Translations under genes and position numbers: made by a program
Notes under the pieces: model-generated
What the model was told of the DNA's origin: nothing
What the model saw: only the letters and a program-made list of their open reading frames with translations
Database searches by the model: none
Shown: positions 44,489-53,817 of the stretch, one piece after another
How the letters are laid out: each line of letters opens with the position of its first letter
How positions within the stretch are numbered: position 1 is the first letter of the stretch
Origin: Pedobacter terrae
Lineage (GTDB): Bacteria > Bacteroidota > Bacteroidia > Sphingobacteriales > Sphingobacteriaceae
Direction: 5' to 3'
Assembly: GCF_900100705.1 (NCBI RefSeq)
Contig: NZ_FNCH01000011.1
Location: forward strand, 1-64,000
DNA: 64,000 nt

Positions 44489-44800
44489 ATGAAACTAAGT
44501 GAGGTTATTTTAAGTCATAATGAATATGTCGACTCTGACGAAACGATTCATGTAGTTTTTGCTAAAAAACCTGATGATAGGTTTCAATCATTTTCTGAAG
44601 CCTTAGTTTTGAAATTATCGACAGAAGAAATGGAGCTGGATTTAAATCAAATTTCTAATTCAAAGTGCATTGGATTTACATATTTTTTAGAAATGTTTAT
44701 TATTCAGGATTTTTTAGGGGGATTACAGAATACTGATAACTATAATTCTAATGATGACAAAGTCAATAGGGTTATTTATTATGCAGAAAATGATGCTTAA
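44489..44800 (+). CDS. hypothetical protein, immunity-protein-like size
   Basis: This 103-residue acidic protein starts MKLSEVILSHNEYVDSDETI, has no signal peptide and contains a hydrophobic stretch SKCIGFTYFLEMFIIQDFLGG. Its size, acidity and position among broken small genes resemble stand-alone immunity proteins of polymorphic toxin systems. No toxin gene is present and no family is recognised, so this is a weak inference. Confidence 0.5.
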   Translation: MKLSEVILSHNEYVDSDETIHVVFAKKPDDRFQSFSEALVLKLSTEEMELDLNQISNSKCIGFTYFLEMFIIQDFLGGLQNTDNYNSNDDKVNRVIYYAENDA

Positions 44801-44860
44801 ATACTTTAGCAGCATGTACAAGTTGACAGTTTTTTTAAAATTTAAGTTTTGTATTTAATT

Positions 44861-45540
44861 ATGGTACCAGAAATAAAAATCTCAGTCGGCAATAACCCGT
44901 TTTTCAATTTAGTTCAGGCTGTTTACCAATATTATCCGATAGGTACAAGAGATATAAATGAGGCGTACCCAGGCTATGGCAAGCTTACCGCTATTATAAA
45001 AGATAAAATAGAGCGGCTTATGAGCAATACACTTCCTGCAGCAGGCATTCAGCTTGATCATGATGTTAGGGCTGCATTCAATGAACTCACAGTGCTGAAT
45101 AGTTATCATCGTCAATTTCCCAATTATGCAATGGATATTCGCTTTCCCAAAATAGAGTATCGGGAAGTAGATTTGAATTATAAATTAAGTTTGCGGGTAT
45201 CTCTTTTAACAAATTACTATACCATTTTTTCGAAGAGTTAATTTCGCATAAAACCTTAAGTGCAGAACCTGATGGGCCCAGATCAATTTCGTTTGCTGTT
45301 TCTTCATCAATTGGCCATATTACTGATGCGGGAGATGTAGTGCAAAGGCTTAAAAAGATAACCGAAAACTGTTTTCCGGATCATAAATTTGTTAACCATG
45401 GGTTGCTGTTTAACCGTAAAATTAATGGCGGATATCCACACGGTACCGATGGTAATTCATTTGATAAATCATACACGCTTTATAATTTCCTTTTTGATAA
45501 TGAATACCAGGCATTTGAAGATATAAATGTAGTTAGTTAA
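44861..45540 (+). pseudogene. hypothetical gene broken by a one-base frameshift in a T run
   Basis: From ATG 44861 the frame reads MVPEIKISVGNNPFFNLVQ and continues to ...LTNYYTIFSKS and a TAA at 45241. The sequence ACCATTTTTTCGAAGAG there has six T. With seven T the frame would continue as TIFFEELISHKTLSAEPDG and run without interruption to the TAA at 45540 (...QAFEDINVVS), giving about 227 residues. The single lesion suggests recent loss, phase variation or a sequencing error. No family is recognised. Confidence 0.7.
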
Positions 45541-45598
45541 CCAACCTGATTTTTCATTCATATGTTCCAAAATTGGGATGGCACAGCTTCCACGTTCT

Positions 45599-45633
45599 AT
45601 CTCCCATCTTACATCATCCATATAACATATAGA
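45599..45633 (+). repeat. degenerate heptad array upstream of the TauE gene
   Basis: ATCTCCC, ATCTTAC, ATCATCC, ATATAAC and ATATAGA follow each other with AT in phase. CATCATCCATATAACAT within it is identical to a word in the 27511-27566 array. Confidence 0.5.
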
Positions 45634-45679
45634 CTTTATTTTATTCCCTAAAACCTTCGTTTCACCAAAACAAGTGTTT

Positions 45680-45687
45680 TATATTTG
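45680..45687 (+). promoter_or_regulatory. -7 box abutting the TauE-family start
   Basis: TATATTTG fits TAnnTTTG and ends 5 nt before the ATG at 45693. The -33 region has TTC rather than TTG at about the right place. Confidence 0.45.
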
Positions 45688-45692
45688 CCTAC

Positions 45693-46526
45693 ATGTCGGT
45701 TTTGCTGTTTACCATTATCGTTTTGTTAGGTGCTTTTTTAGCCGGGTTATTGGGCTCGCTAACTGGTTTAGGCGGGGGAGTAATCATCATTCCGTTGCTT
45801 ACACTCGCTTTAGGTGTTGACATTCACTATGCAATTGGTGCATCCATTGTTTCGGTTATTGCGACTTCTTCAGGCTCTGCAGCTGCTTATGTAAAAGAAG
45901 GCATCACTAATATCCGTATCGGGATGTTTTTAGAAATCGCCACCACTATAGGAGCCATTTGCGGTGCAATTGTGGCCGTTTACCTCAATGCAAATTATAT
46001 TGCTATTCTGTTTGGCTGTATTTTAATCTTTTCGGCTATCATGACTTTAAAGAAAAAGGTAGATCATACTACTTTGGAAAATACAGATAAATGGGCCAGG
46101 TTTTTTAGACTCAACAGCTCTTACCCTGATAAAGGAATAGACCATCCATACACAGTAAAAAATGTTCCCGGTGGTTTTTTAATGATGCTTTTTGCTGGAA
46201 CCTTATCAGGCTTACTCGGTATTGGGAGTGGAGCCCTAAAGGTAATTGCAATGGATAATATTATGCGATTACCCTTTAAGGTATCAACCACAACCAGTAA
46301 TTTTATGATGGGCGTTACGGCAGCGGCCAGTGCAGTAGTTTATCTGCACCGTGGCCAGATTGATCCTGGTATTGCCATGCCGGTATGTATTGGTGTTTTA
46401 ACAGGGGCAACCGTGGGCTCGAAAGTATTGGTAAAGGCCAAAACCGATAAACTTAAAATTGCGTTTGCCATTGTAGTTGCTTTTTTGGCATTGCAGATGA
46501 TTTATAAAGGAATAAGTGGATTATAA
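45693..46526 (+). CDS. TauE/SafE family sulfite/organosulfonate exporter-like permease
   Basis: This 277-residue membrane protein has about eight predicted spans in two related halves, each with a glycine-rich signature: LLGSLTGLGGGVIIIPLL (about 19-36) and GLLGIGSGALKVIAMD (about 173-188). That is the TauE/SafE (DUF81) pattern. These permeases move sulfite, sulfoacetate or other small anions; the substrate here is unknown. Its stop overlaps the start of the DUF1634 gene by one base, a pairing that recurs across bacteria. Confidence 0.92.
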   Translation: MSVLLFTIIVLLGAFLAGLLGSLTGLGGGVIIIPLLTLALGVDIHYAIGASIVSVIATSSGSAAAYVKEGITNIRIGMFLEIATTIGAICGAIVAVYLNANYIAILFGCILIFSAIMTLKKKVDHTTLENTDKWARFFRLNSSYPDKGIDHPYTVKNVPGGFLMMLFAGTLSGLLGIGSGALKVIAMDNIMRLPFKVSTTTSNFMMGVTAAASAVVYLHRGQIDPGIAMPVCIGVLTGATVGSKVLVKAKTDKLKIAFAIVVAFLALQMIYKGISGL

Positions 46527-46921
46527 TGGATACAGCAAAAAAAGAAAATCTGAACGACAAGGATATCCAGGTCATTCTCGGCACACTTTTACGTGCAGGT
46601 GTAATCATTTCGATGTCCATCGTTTTAATCGGCGGTGCCATTTTCCTCCTCCATAACAAAGGAGCCATTACGGATTATAAAGTTTTCAAACCGGAACTTA
46701 GTAAGTTTTCTTCCATTTCAGGTATATTTAAAGGCGTAGCTAGTTTTCAGGGTGATGCTATTGTACAGTTTGGCATACTGATGCTTATTTTTACGCCGAT
46801 TGCGCGGATCGTCTTCGCAATTTTTAGCTTTTTGATCGAGCGCGATTACCTATATGTACTGATAGGATTTATTATTTTGGCTATTATAACCATTAGCTTA
46901 AACGGCGGGATTGCGCATTAA
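46526..46921 (+). CDS. DUF1634 membrane protein
   Basis: This 131-residue protein has three predicted membrane spans (about 18-40, 79-101 and 107-129) and matches DUF1634, with GTLLRAGVIISMSIVLIGGA and the central FQGDAIVQFGILMLIFTPIARI. It starts at the TAATG junction with the TauE-family gene and is very probably its partner subunit or regulator. Function is unproven. Confidence 0.88.
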   Translation: MDTAKKENLNDKDIQVILGTLLRAGVIISMSIVLIGGAIFLLHNKGAITDYKVFKPELSKFSSISGIFKGVASFQGDAIVQFGILMLIFTPIARIVFAIFSFLIERDYLYVLIGFIILAIITISLNGGIAH

Positions 46922-46986
46922 TTTTATCAGATATTAAAATTAAACAGCTACAATTGCTGTTTGATACTTGAAAAAAAACAGAGCCA

Positions 46987-47580
46987 ATGGCAAAATCAGG
47001 TAAAACTGTTCAATTGTTCCAAAAACCGGAGAATTTTATTAAAGCCCGGGCTAGGGGATTACAACTAGGTAGCTGCTACATCAATTCGGATTGGGAAGAG
47101 TCGGGTATGGCCAATATATTGGTAAGCCGGAAACATACTAATGGAAATGTGACCATTGGTTTTTATCTGGTTGATTTGAAATGTTTAGGGGTTAAGGACG
47201 CCTTTTTTAAGTTCAATGTATCTGAAGATGAAATGTTCGACCTTATAGATTACATCAAAGGCGAAGAAATTGAATACAATCAGGCGCATAATATCATCTA
47301 CGGAGCGGTAGCTTTCGCGAATGACTGCGGCCTCAAACCGCATAAAGACTGGACGGTTGCTCAATTTATATTAGAAGAAGATGATGATCACATCCCCTTG
47401 ATTGATATTGAATTTGGACAAAACGGTGTGCCTGCCTATTATGTTGGCCCAAATGATAGTCCTGCTAAAATAAATCAAATACTAGCCATGCTGGATAAAA
47501 ATGTTGGACAGGGAAATTACCTATTTTACTATGATGGGGGTGGGTTTGAAGAGGATGAGGATTTTGATATGGGTACATAA
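46987..47580 (+). CDS. conserved hypothetical protein
   Basis: This 197-residue soluble acidic protein starts MAKSGKTVQLFQKPENFIKA and has the cores GSCYINSDWEESGMANILVSRK and GFYLVDLKCLGVKDAFFKFN. An acidic tail, GGGFEEDEDFDMGT, ends it. Its conserved look suggests a real family, which I cannot name. Downstream sequence continues as coding-like text with multiple stops (47581-47850), so this gene may be the intact member of a decaying locus. Confidence 0.72.
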   Translation: MAKSGKTVQLFQKPENFIKARARGLQLGSCYINSDWEESGMANILVSRKHTNGNVTIGFYLVDLKCLGVKDAFFKFNVSEDEMFDLIDYIKGEEIEYNQAHNIIYGAVAFANDCGLKPHKDWTVAQFILEEDDDHIPLIDIEFGQNGVPAYYVGPNDSPAKINQILAMLDKNVGQGNYLFYYDGGGFEEDEDFDMGT

Positions 47581-47850
47581 TTTGACGACATCCTGGAAGG
47601 GAGAAAAACTCCGGATTTAAAGCAACGTTTTTCTATTTCTGCAGGCGCTTATATAAATATACTTCGTAAACAAAACCTGCCAACATTGAATGAAGACCGT
47701 TTATCCGAGATTTGAATACAATGGTTATGCCCTAGAACTTTAGTGTTAATGAAGCGCTTGAGGATGAAATCGCAGATTGCATTGATGATTATGGAGTTCT
47801 TTTTGATGAAAAATCTGAAGAAAATTTAGAACAGATTAAAAGCTTATAAC
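47581..47850 (+). pseudogene. fragmented remnants of a coding sequence
   Basis: One frame reads DDILEGRKTPDLKQRFSISA and onward to a TGA at about 47715. Another frame then reads NFSVNEALEDEIADCIDDYG and ends in IKSL and a TAA near 47850. Both pieces look protein-like but lack a start and a continuous frame. They appear to be a frameshifted and interrupted gene next to 46987-47580. Confidence 0.5.
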
Positions 47851-47874
47851 CGAGCATCCTAATAACCCATATTT

Positions 47875-48270
47875 ATGCGGAGTTATTTTTACAATATAAA
47901 TGCGGCACTTAGCGATGAGGCAAATGCAGTATTAAAAGAGGGGATGGAACGTTTTCCTGATTTTTGATACCTCAGGTTTTTTGTTGCCCATGCGGCTATG
48001 ATAGATAAGGATATTGAAAAAGGATTTAAGTTGTTAAATGAGCAATATTATATCGATCAGGGCTTTCCGGACCGGGAAACTTTTTCAGACGGTGAGTTTA
48101 TGTTTTTCTATTCGGCCTTATGTGAGTATTTCTTATTAAAAAAAGACATGATAATGGCCCTAATTTGCGGTGATTTATTAGTAGCCGAGTCGGATCTTTA
48201 TGGCTGTAATGGGTTGGCAATATATCATATTTGTGAAGCAATTGATAATAAGGCTGAAGATCAGGTTTAA
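47875..48270 (+). pseudogene. helical-repeat-like gene with an in-frame TGA
   Basis: ATG 47875 begins MRSYFYNINAALSDEANAVL and reaches PDF at codon 30, where TGA (47965-47967) interrupts it. The frame then continues YLRFFVAHAAMIDKDIEKGF and runs to TAA at 48270, about 131 codons in total. ORF callers would report only the last 90 codons from 47998. The helical character (ALCEYFLLKKDMIMALICGD) resembles tetratricopeptide-like repeats. One base change (TGA from TGG or CGA) explains the break. Confidence 0.6.
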
Positions 48271-48444
48271 AATGTTAATTTTAACTTCTTTTCAAAGCAT
48301 TTTTTATTTTAAAAAGCTATATAAATTGCTTTTAATCAGGTTTGTAACAGTTGGTTTCAGCATCAGGATGGCTCATTAACATCCATTTTTCAGTTAAATC
48401 CCATCATATCAGCAATTTATTTGAAAAAATATTTAGCTAACTAT

Positions 48445-48474
48445 TTGAAAATTAATAATTCTTGCCTATCTTTG
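48445..48474 (+). promoter_or_regulatory. promoter restarting the S10 operon at rplC
   Basis: TTG (48445-48447), a 19-bp spacer and TATCTTTG (48467-48474) match the Bacteroidota consensus. The start at ATG 48552 leaves a leader of about 70 nt. Upstream in-frame codons at 48462 lie within this promoter and are rejected as starts. Confidence 0.8.
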
Positions 48475-48478
48475 CCGT

Positions 48479-48533
48479 CCCTTTCGGGGGATGTACAACC
48501 ACCTTGAACGAAGCCCTACTGCTTCGATGGGTG
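48479..48533 (+). promoter_or_regulatory. structured rplC leader
   Basis: Two hairpins occupy the leader: CCC-TTTC-GGGGG at 48479-48490 and a larger one at 48500-48533, with CACC and CGAAGC pairing to GCTTCG and GGTG. They lack a T tract and end about 18 nt before the rplC ATG. They may serve r-protein autoregulation. Confidence 0.5.
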
Positions 48534-48551
48534 TTAAAAAGAAAAGATAAA

Positions 48552-49169
48552 ATGTCAGGAATTATTGGAAAAAAAGTAGGAATGACCAGTATCTTTGATG
48601 CCGAAGGAAGAAACATTCCTTGTACGGTAATCGAGGCTGGGCCTTGTGTAGTTACACAAGTAAAGACCGAAGAAAAAGACGGGTATTCATCAATCCAACT
48701 GGGTTACGATGAGAAAAAAGAGAAAAACACAACTCAACCGTTAAAAGGCCATTTCGCGAAAGCAAACACAACTCCGAAACGCAAGCTGGTAGAATTCGAT
48801 TCGTTTACAACTTCACTTAATTTAGGTGATGTGGTAACCGTTGATGCATTCGCAGAAGGCGATTTTGTTGATGTTGTAGGTACCTCAAAAGGTAAAGGTT
48901 TTCAAGGTGTTGTAAAACGCCACGGATTTGCCGGTGTTGGTATGCAGACTCACGGTCAGCATAACCGTTTACGTGCCCCAGGTTCATTGGGAGCATCATC
49001 ATTTCCATCACGTGTATTCAAAGGAATGCGCATGGCTGGAAGAACAGGTGGAGACAGGGTAAAAATTCAGAACTTACAGGTTTTGAAAGTTTATGCTGAG
49101 CAAAACTTATTAGTAGTTAGTGGTTCCATTCCAGGAGCTAAAGGTTCTTACGTAATCTTAGACAAATAA
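48552..49169 (+). CDS. rplC: 50S ribosomal protein L3
   Basis: L3 is an early-assembly protein at the peptidyl transferase entrance. This 205-residue protein starts [20 protein letters not shown] and contains the loop [47 protein letters not shown] and the usual C-terminus. It is the first gene of the long cluster after the accessory island and has its own promoter and leader. Four bases separate it from rplD. Confidence 0.98.
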   Translation: MSGIIGKKVGMTSIFDAEGRNIPCTVIEAGPCVVTQVKTEEKDGYSSIQLGYDEKKEKNTTQPLKGHFAKANTTPKRKLVEFDSFTTSLNLGDVVTVDAFAEGDFVDVVGTSKGKGFQGVVKRHGFAGVGMQTHGQHNRLRAPGSLGASSFPSRVFKGMRMAGRTGGDRVKIQNLQVLKVYAEQNLLVVSGSIPGAKGSYVILDK

Positions 49170-49173
49170 TCAG

Positions 49174-49803
49174 ATGGAAGTTAAAGTATTAAACATTTCA
49201 GGTAAAGAAACAGGTGCCAAGGTGCAACTTCCTGAATCGGTATTTGGTATCGAGCCTAACGACCACGCGATTTATTTAGATGTTAAACAGTATTTGGCTA
49301 ACCAACGTCAAGGTACTCACAAATCTAAACAACGTAATGAGATTGCTGGTTCAACCCGCAAACTATACAAACAAAAAGGTACAGGTGGTGCCCGTGCTGG
49401 TAGCATTAAATCTCCGTTATTTAACGGTGGTGGTCGTGTTTTCGGTCCTCAGCCACGTGATTACAGTTTTAAATTGAATAAGAAATTAAAATCATTAGCA
49501 CGTAAATCTGCTTTAGCTTACAAAGCAAAAGACAATAACGTGGTAGTTTTAGAAGATTTTAACTTCGATACGATTAAAACTAAAAACTACACAAGTTTAT
49601 TGGCTGCTTTAAAAGTAGATGATCAAAAAACTTTGTTGGTTTTACCTGCACAAAATAATAATATCTATTTATCAAGCAGAAACGTTCAGAAAACTAAAGT
49701 AATCTCTGCAGCAGATTTAAATACTTATGATGTATTAAACGCTGGTGTACTTGTGTTAACTGCTGATTCTGTTAAAACTTTGGAGGAGGCGTTTGCCAAA
49801 TAA
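49174..49803 (+). CDS. rplD: 50S ribosomal protein L4
   Basis: This 209-residue L4 starts [19 protein letters not shown] and carries [33 protein letters not shown] and the exit-tunnel loop [16 protein letters not shown]4 is the autoregulator of the S10 operon in many bacteria. With the operon split here, such control could act on the new rplC leader. One base separates it from rplW. Confidence 0.98.
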   Translation: MEVKVLNISGKETGAKVQLPESVFGIEPNDHAIYLDVKQYLANQRQGTHKSKQRNEIAGSTRKLYKQKGTGGARAGSIKSPLFNGGGRVFGPQPRDYSFKLNKKLKSLARKSALAYKAKDNNVVVLEDFNFDTIKTKNYTSLLAALKVDDQKTLLVLPAQNNNIYLSSRNVQKTKVISAADLNTYDVLNAGVLVLTADSVKTLEEAFAK

Positions 49804-49804
49804 T

Positions 49805-50095
49805 ATGGAAATTTTAAAAAAACCAATATTAACCGAAAAAGCTTCAGCTTTATCTGAGAAATCTAACCGTTTCACGTTCAGTGTTAACCACAAGGCTAAC
49901 AAAATCCAAATCAAAGCTGCTATTGAGAAATTGTACGGTGTAACCATCGTTGCAGTGAATACAATGGTTGTTGATGGAAAAGCTAAATCTCGTTACACTA
50001 AAGCAGGTTTTGTATCAGGCCGTAGCCCGAAATACAAAAAAGCAATCGTAACGTTAAAAGACGGCGAAACAATAGATTATTACGCAACCCTTTAA
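49805..50095 (+). CDS. rplW: 50S ribosomal protein L23
   Basis: L23 lies at the tunnel exit and docks trigger factor and SRP. I start at MEILKKPILTEKASALSEK (96 residues), the standard N-terminus, rather than four codons upstream. The IAEKLYGV-like IEKLYGVTIVAVNTMV and KAIVTLKDGETIDYY segments are typical. Confidence 0.97.
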   Translation: MEILKKPILTEKASALSEKSNRFTFSVNHKANKIQIKAAIEKLYGVTIVAVNTMVVDGKAKSRYTKAGFVSGRSPKYKKAIVTLKDGETIDYYATL

Positions 50096-50115
50096 TTTAA
50101 TAATTCATTATAACT

Positions 50116-50940
50116 ATGGGCTTAAGAAAATTTAAACCAGTTACTCCAGGTACCCGCTTCAGAGTTGGTGCTAGTTTTACGGAGATTACAGCAACCAAGC
50201 CCGAAAAATCATTGGTTGTATCATCAAAAAAGTCTGGTGGACGTAACAATACAGGAAAAATGACTATGCGCTACATGGGCGGTGGTCACAAAAAATCATA
50301 TCGTTTAATCGACTTCAAACGCGATAAATTCGATATTCCTGCAACAGTAGCTACTGTTGAATACGATCCAAACCGTACTGCCCGCATCGCATTATTACAC
50401 TATGCAGATGGCGAGAAGCGTTATATCATCGCTCCTGAAGGATTGCAAGTTGGTTCGGTATTATTATCGGGCGACAAAGCAGCTCCAGAAGTAGGTAACA
50501 CTTTAAAATTATCGAACATTCCATTAGGTTCTATCATCCACAACGTGGAGATCCACCCTGGAAAAGGAGCACAATTGGCTCGTAGTGCAGGTGCTTATGC
50601 ACAATTAGCTGCACGCGATGGTAAATATGCTACTTTAAAAATGCCTTCAGGCGAAACCCGTTTAATCTTGACTACTTGTCTGGCTACTATCGGTGCTGTA
50701 TCTAACTCAGATCACGCAAACGAAGTATTAGGTAAAGCAGGTCGTAAACGTTGGTTGGGCCGTCGTCCGAGAACTAGACCGGTAGCGATGAACCCAGTAG
50801 ATCACCCAATGGGTGGTGGTGAAGGTAGATCATCAGGTGGTCACCCACGTTCAAGAAATGGTGTTTTAGCTAAGGGCTACAAAACCAGAGAACTTAAAAA
50901 ATATTCTAATCGTTACATCATAGAGAGAAGGAAGAAATAA
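50116..50940 (+). CDS. rplB: 50S ribosomal protein L2
   Basis: This 274-residue L2 starts [17 protein letters not shown] and carries [21 protein letters not shown] and the peptidyl-transferase-associated His loop in [20 protein letters not shown]. Full length. Its stop overlaps the rpsS start by one base (TAATG). Confidence 0.98.
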   Translation: MGLRKFKPVTPGTRFRVGASFTEITATKPEKSLVVSSKKSGGRNNTGKMTMRYMGGGHKKSYRLIDFKRDKFDIPATVATVEYDPNRTARIALLHYADGEKRYIIAPEGLQVGSVLLSGDKAAPEVGNTLKLSNIPLGSIIHNVEIHPGKGAQLARSAGAYAQLAARDGKYATLKMPSGETRLILTTCLATIGAVSNSDHANEVLGKAGRKRWLGRRPRTRPVAMNPVDHPMGGGEGRSSGGHPRSRNGVLAKGYKTRELKKYSNRYIIERRKK

Positions 50941-51206
50941 TGGCTCGTTCGATAAAAAAAGGACCTTATATTGACCATAACGTAGAGAAAAAAGTAAACT
51001 CTATGAATGATTCAGGCAAAAAGTCTGTAATCAAAACTTGGTCTCGCAGATCAATGATATCACCAGATTTCGTTAATCATACATTTGCAGTACACAATGG
51101 TAACAAGTTTATCCCTGTGTATGTTACAGAAAACATGGTTGGTCACAAGTTGGGAGAATTTGCTCCAACCAGAACATTCAGAGGACACGCTGAAAAGAAA
51201 AAATAA
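50940..51206 (+). CDS. rpsS: 30S ribosomal protein S19
   Basis: This 88-residue S19 starts [19 protein letters not shown] and contains [24 protein letters not shown] and the C-terminal [17 protein letters not shown]. It binds with S13 in the 30S head. It overlaps rplB by one base. Confidence 0.98.
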   Translation: MARSIKKGPYIDHNVEKKVNSMNDSGKKSVIKTWSRRSMISPDFVNHTFAVHNGNKFIPVYVTENMVGHKLGEFAPTRTFRGHAEKKK

Positions 51207-51213
51207 TTAGACA

Positions 51214-51576
51214 ATGGAAGCAATAGCAAAATTAAACAATTGTCCAACCTCACCGCGTAAGATGCGTTTGGTTGTAGATCTTATCAGAGGTGAACGTGTA
51301 GAGAAAGCATTAAGCATTTTAAAGTTTACCAATAAAGAAGCAGCAATAAGAGTTGAGAAATTATTATTATCTGCTATCAAAAACTGGGAATCTAAAAATG
51401 AAGGTGCCCGCCCTGAAGAAAACCAACTTTTTGTAAAAACAGTAATGGTTGATGGTGGCCGTCAGTTAAAACGCTTACGTCCAGCTCCTCAAGGCCGTGG
51501 ATATAGAATTCGTAAACGTTCTAACCACGTAACGCTGATTGTAGATAGTAAAAACACAGAAACAACTCAAAACTAA
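51214..51576 (+). CDS. rplV: 50S ribosomal protein L22
   Basis: This 120-residue L22 starts [20 protein letters not shown]. Its beta-hairpin loop that reaches into the exit tunnel reads [30 protein letters not shown]. Full length. The gene lies 7 bp after rpsS and 7 bp before rpsC. Confidence 0.97.
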   Translation: MEAIAKLNNCPTSPRKMRLVVDLIRGERVEKALSILKFTNKEAAIRVEKLLLSAIKNWESKNEGARPEENQLFVKTVMVDGGRQLKRLRPAPQGRGYRIRKRSNHVTLIVDSKNTETTQN

Positions 51577-51583
51577 TTAGGAA

Positions 51584-52429
51584 ATGGGACAAAAAGCAAA
51601 TCCAATAGGTGCCAGGTTAGGAATTATCAAAGGATGGGATTCTAACTGGTTCGGTGGCAACAACTACTCCGATAAATTAGTTGAAGATGAGAAAATAAGA
51701 AAATACCTTTCTGCCCGTATCGCAAAAGGCGGTGTTGCAAAAGTGGTTATCGAGCGTACGTTAAAACGTATCACGGTTACCATCCACACAGCTCGTCCGG
51801 GTATTGTAATCGGTAAAGCAGGTGCCGAGGTTGATAAAATCAAAGAAGAGTTAAAGAAATTGACTAAAAAGGAAATTCAAATTAACATCTTCGAAATTAA
51901 ACGCCCGGAACTTGATGCACAATTAGTTGCAGAAGGTGTTGCAAAACAATTAGAAGCAAGGATCTCATTCCGTAGAGCAATGAAATCTTCTATCGCATCA
52001 ACCATGCGTATGGGTGCTGAAGGTATCAAAATCATGACTTCTGGTCGTTTAGGTGGTGCTGAGATGGCACGTACTGAGCAGTACAAAGAAGGAAGAGTGC
52101 CTTTGCATACATTCCGTGCTGATATTGACTACGCTTTAGCTGAAGCCTTAACTACTTATGGTAAAATAGGTGTTAAAGTTTGGATCTGTAAAGGTGAGGT
52201 TTATGGAAAACGTGATTTGTCTCCAAACATTGGTGCAACAAACAACGGTCCAAAAGGCGCATCAGATAAACCAGCTTTCGGTGGAAGAGATAACCGTGGT
52301 GGTGGAAGAGATAATCGTGGCGGTGGTAACGACAGACGTGGTGGAAACCAAGGCGGTGGTCGTGGTCCAGGCCAAGGTGGTGCAAACAGAGGTGGTGGCG
52401 CAGGCGCTAACAGAGGTCCTCGTAAATAA
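51584..52429 (+). CDS. rpsC: 30S ribosomal protein S3 with Gly/Arg-rich tail
   Basis: This 281-residue S3 starts [21 protein letters not shown] and has the KH domain [20 protein letters not shown] and the C-terminal [16 protein letters not shown], where canonical S3 nearly ends. A further tail of about 60 residues is made of Gly, Arg, Asn and Asp repeats ([16 protein letters not shown], then [17 protein letters not shown]). The tail resembles RGG RNA-binding regions. Its repetitive DNA generates several spurious overlapping frames. Confidence 0.97.
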   Translation: MGQKANPIGARLGIIKGWDSNWFGGNNYSDKLVEDEKIRKYLSARIAKGGVAKVVIERTLKRITVTIHTARPGIVIGKAGAEVDKIKEELKKLTKKEIQINIFEIKRPELDAQLVAEGVAKQLEARISFRRAMKSSIASTMRMGAEGIKIMTSGRLGGAEMARTEQYKEGRVPLHTFRADIDYALAEALTTYGKIGVKVWICKGEVYGKRDLSPNIGATNNGPKGASDKPAFGGRDNRGGGRDNRGGGNDRRGGNQGGGRGPGQGGANRGGGAGANRGPRK

Positions 52430-52469
52430 TTGATTTATTAACATCGTTTAACGATTAGAACAAAATAAA

Positions 52470-52892
52470 ATGTTACAGCCAAAAAGAACGAAGTTCAGGA
52501 AGATGCAAAAAGGCAGAATGAAAGGTTTAGCTTCTCGTGGAGCTGAGTTAGCATTCGGATCTTTCGGTATCAAATCTCTAGAAGCTACTTGGATCACAAG
52601 TCGTCAGATAGAGGCTGCCCGTATTGCCGTAACTCGTTTCATGAAACGTGAAGGCCAAGTATGGATCAGGATCTTCCCGGACAAACCGGTAACTAAAAAA
52701 CCTGCTGAGGTACGTATGGGTAAAGGTAAAGGTGCTCCTGAATATTGGGTAGCAGTTGTAAGACCTGGACGCGTAATTTTCGAAGCTGAAGGTGTGCCTT
52801 TAGAAGTTGCTAAAGAAGCATTGCGTTTAGCTGCTCAGAAATTACCGATCCAAACCAAATTCGTAGTACGTAGAGATTACGTAGAAGCATAG
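52470..52892 (+). CDS. rplP: 50S ribosomal protein L16
   Basis: This 140-residue L16 starts [19 protein letters not shown] and contains [20 protein letters not shown] and [21 protein letters not shown], which contact the A-site tRNA and 5S rRNA region. Normal length. Confidence 0.98.
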   Translation: MLQPKRTKFRKMQKGRMKGLASRGAELAFGSFGIKSLEATWITSRQIEAARIAVTRFMKREGQVWIRIFPDKPVTKKPAEVRMGKGKGAPEYWVAVVRPGRVIFEAEGVPLEVAKEALRLAAQKLPIQTKFVVRRDYVEA

Positions 52893-52965
52893 TAAAGTGT
52901 TGAGGTGAATGTTGTAAATACTTGTTTATTATAACCGCTACACTCAACGTAAAAGAAAAAGAAAA

Positions 52966-53178
52966 ATGAAAAATTCAGAAATCACAGGGCTTTCAAAAGA
53001 AGAATTAGTAGCTAAGATTGCGGAAGAAAAAGAGAACTTATCAAAATTGAAGTTCGCTCACACTATTTCAGCTATCGAAAATCCTTCACGTATTGCAAAA
53101 GTAAGGAAAGACATAGCCCGTTTAAACACTGAGTTGACTAAAGTGAAAAACACTGAGTCAGCTACTGAAACTAAATAA
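52966..53178 (+). CDS. rpmC: 50S ribosomal protein L29
   Basis: This 70-residue L29 starts [21 protein letters not shown] and is a two-helix hairpin with [26 protein letters not shown]. It lies 73 bp after rplP and 13 bp before rpsQ. Confidence 0.96.
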   Translation: MKNSEITGLSKEELVAKIAEEKENLSKLKFAHTISAIENPSRIAKVRKDIARLNTELTKVKNTESATETK

Positions 53179-53191
53179 TTTGAGAGTCGAC

Positions 53192-53446
53192 ATGGAAAGA
53201 CAATTAAGAAAAACAAGAACCGGGTTAGTGGTAAGCAACAAGATGGATAAATCTGTTGTAGTGAGCGTGGAACGTAAAGTAAAACACCCGATTTATGGTA
53301 AGTTCGTAAAGAAAACTACCAAATTTATGGCTCACGACGAGAAAAATGAGTGCGGTATCGGTGATACGGTATTAATTATGGAAACTCGTCCTTTGAGTAA
53401 AAACAAGAACTGGAGATTGGTACAAATTTTAGAAAGAGCTAAATAA
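53192..53446 (+). CDS. rpsQ: 30S ribosomal protein S17
   Basis: I start at [20 protein letters not shown] (84 residues), the usual N-terminus; a TTG four codons upstream is the alternative. [20 protein letters not shown] and [19 protein letters not shown] complete the OB-fold. One base separates it from rplN. Confidence 0.97.
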   Translation: MERQLRKTRTGLVVSNKMDKSVVVSVERKVKHPIYGKFVKKTTKFMAHDEKNECGIGDTVLIMETRPLSKNKNWRLVQILERAK

Positions 53447-53447
53447 G

Positions 53448-53816
53448 ATGGTACAACAGGAATCAAGATTAAACGTTGCTGATAACAGCGGCGCAAAAGA
53501 AGTATTGGTAATTCGTGTGCTAGGTGGAACCGGCAAACGTTATGCTTCAATTGGTGATAAAGTAGTTGTTACCGTAAAAAGCGCGTTACCTTCTGGTAAC
53601 ATTAAAAAAGGTACAGTTTCTAAAGCAGTTGTTGTAAGAACTAAAAAAGAAATCCGTCGTAAAGATGGTTCTTATATCCGTTTTGACGATAATGCTGCTG
53701 TATTATTGAACGCACAGGATGAGCCAAGAGGTACACGTATCTTTGGCCCGGTTGCGAGAGAACTACGTGAAAAACAATTCATGAAAATTGTATCATTAGC
53801 ACCGGAGGTATTATAA
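53448..53816 (+). CDS. rplN: 50S ribosomal protein L14
   Basis: This 122-residue L14 starts [20 protein letters not shown] and contains [20 protein letters not shown] and [26 protein letters not shown]. Full length. One base separates it from rplX. Confidence 0.98.
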   Translation: MVQQESRLNVADNSGAKEVLVIRVLGGTGKRYASIGDKVVVTVKSALPSGNIKKGTVSKAVVVRTKKEIRRKDGSYIRFDDNAAVLLNAQDEPRGTRIFGPVARELREKQFMKIVSLAPEVL

Positions 53817-53817
53817 A

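Noticed and set aside
52170..52444. Several overlapping frames over the rpsC tail
   Set aside because: They are by-products of repetitive Gly/Arg codons in the S3 extension.
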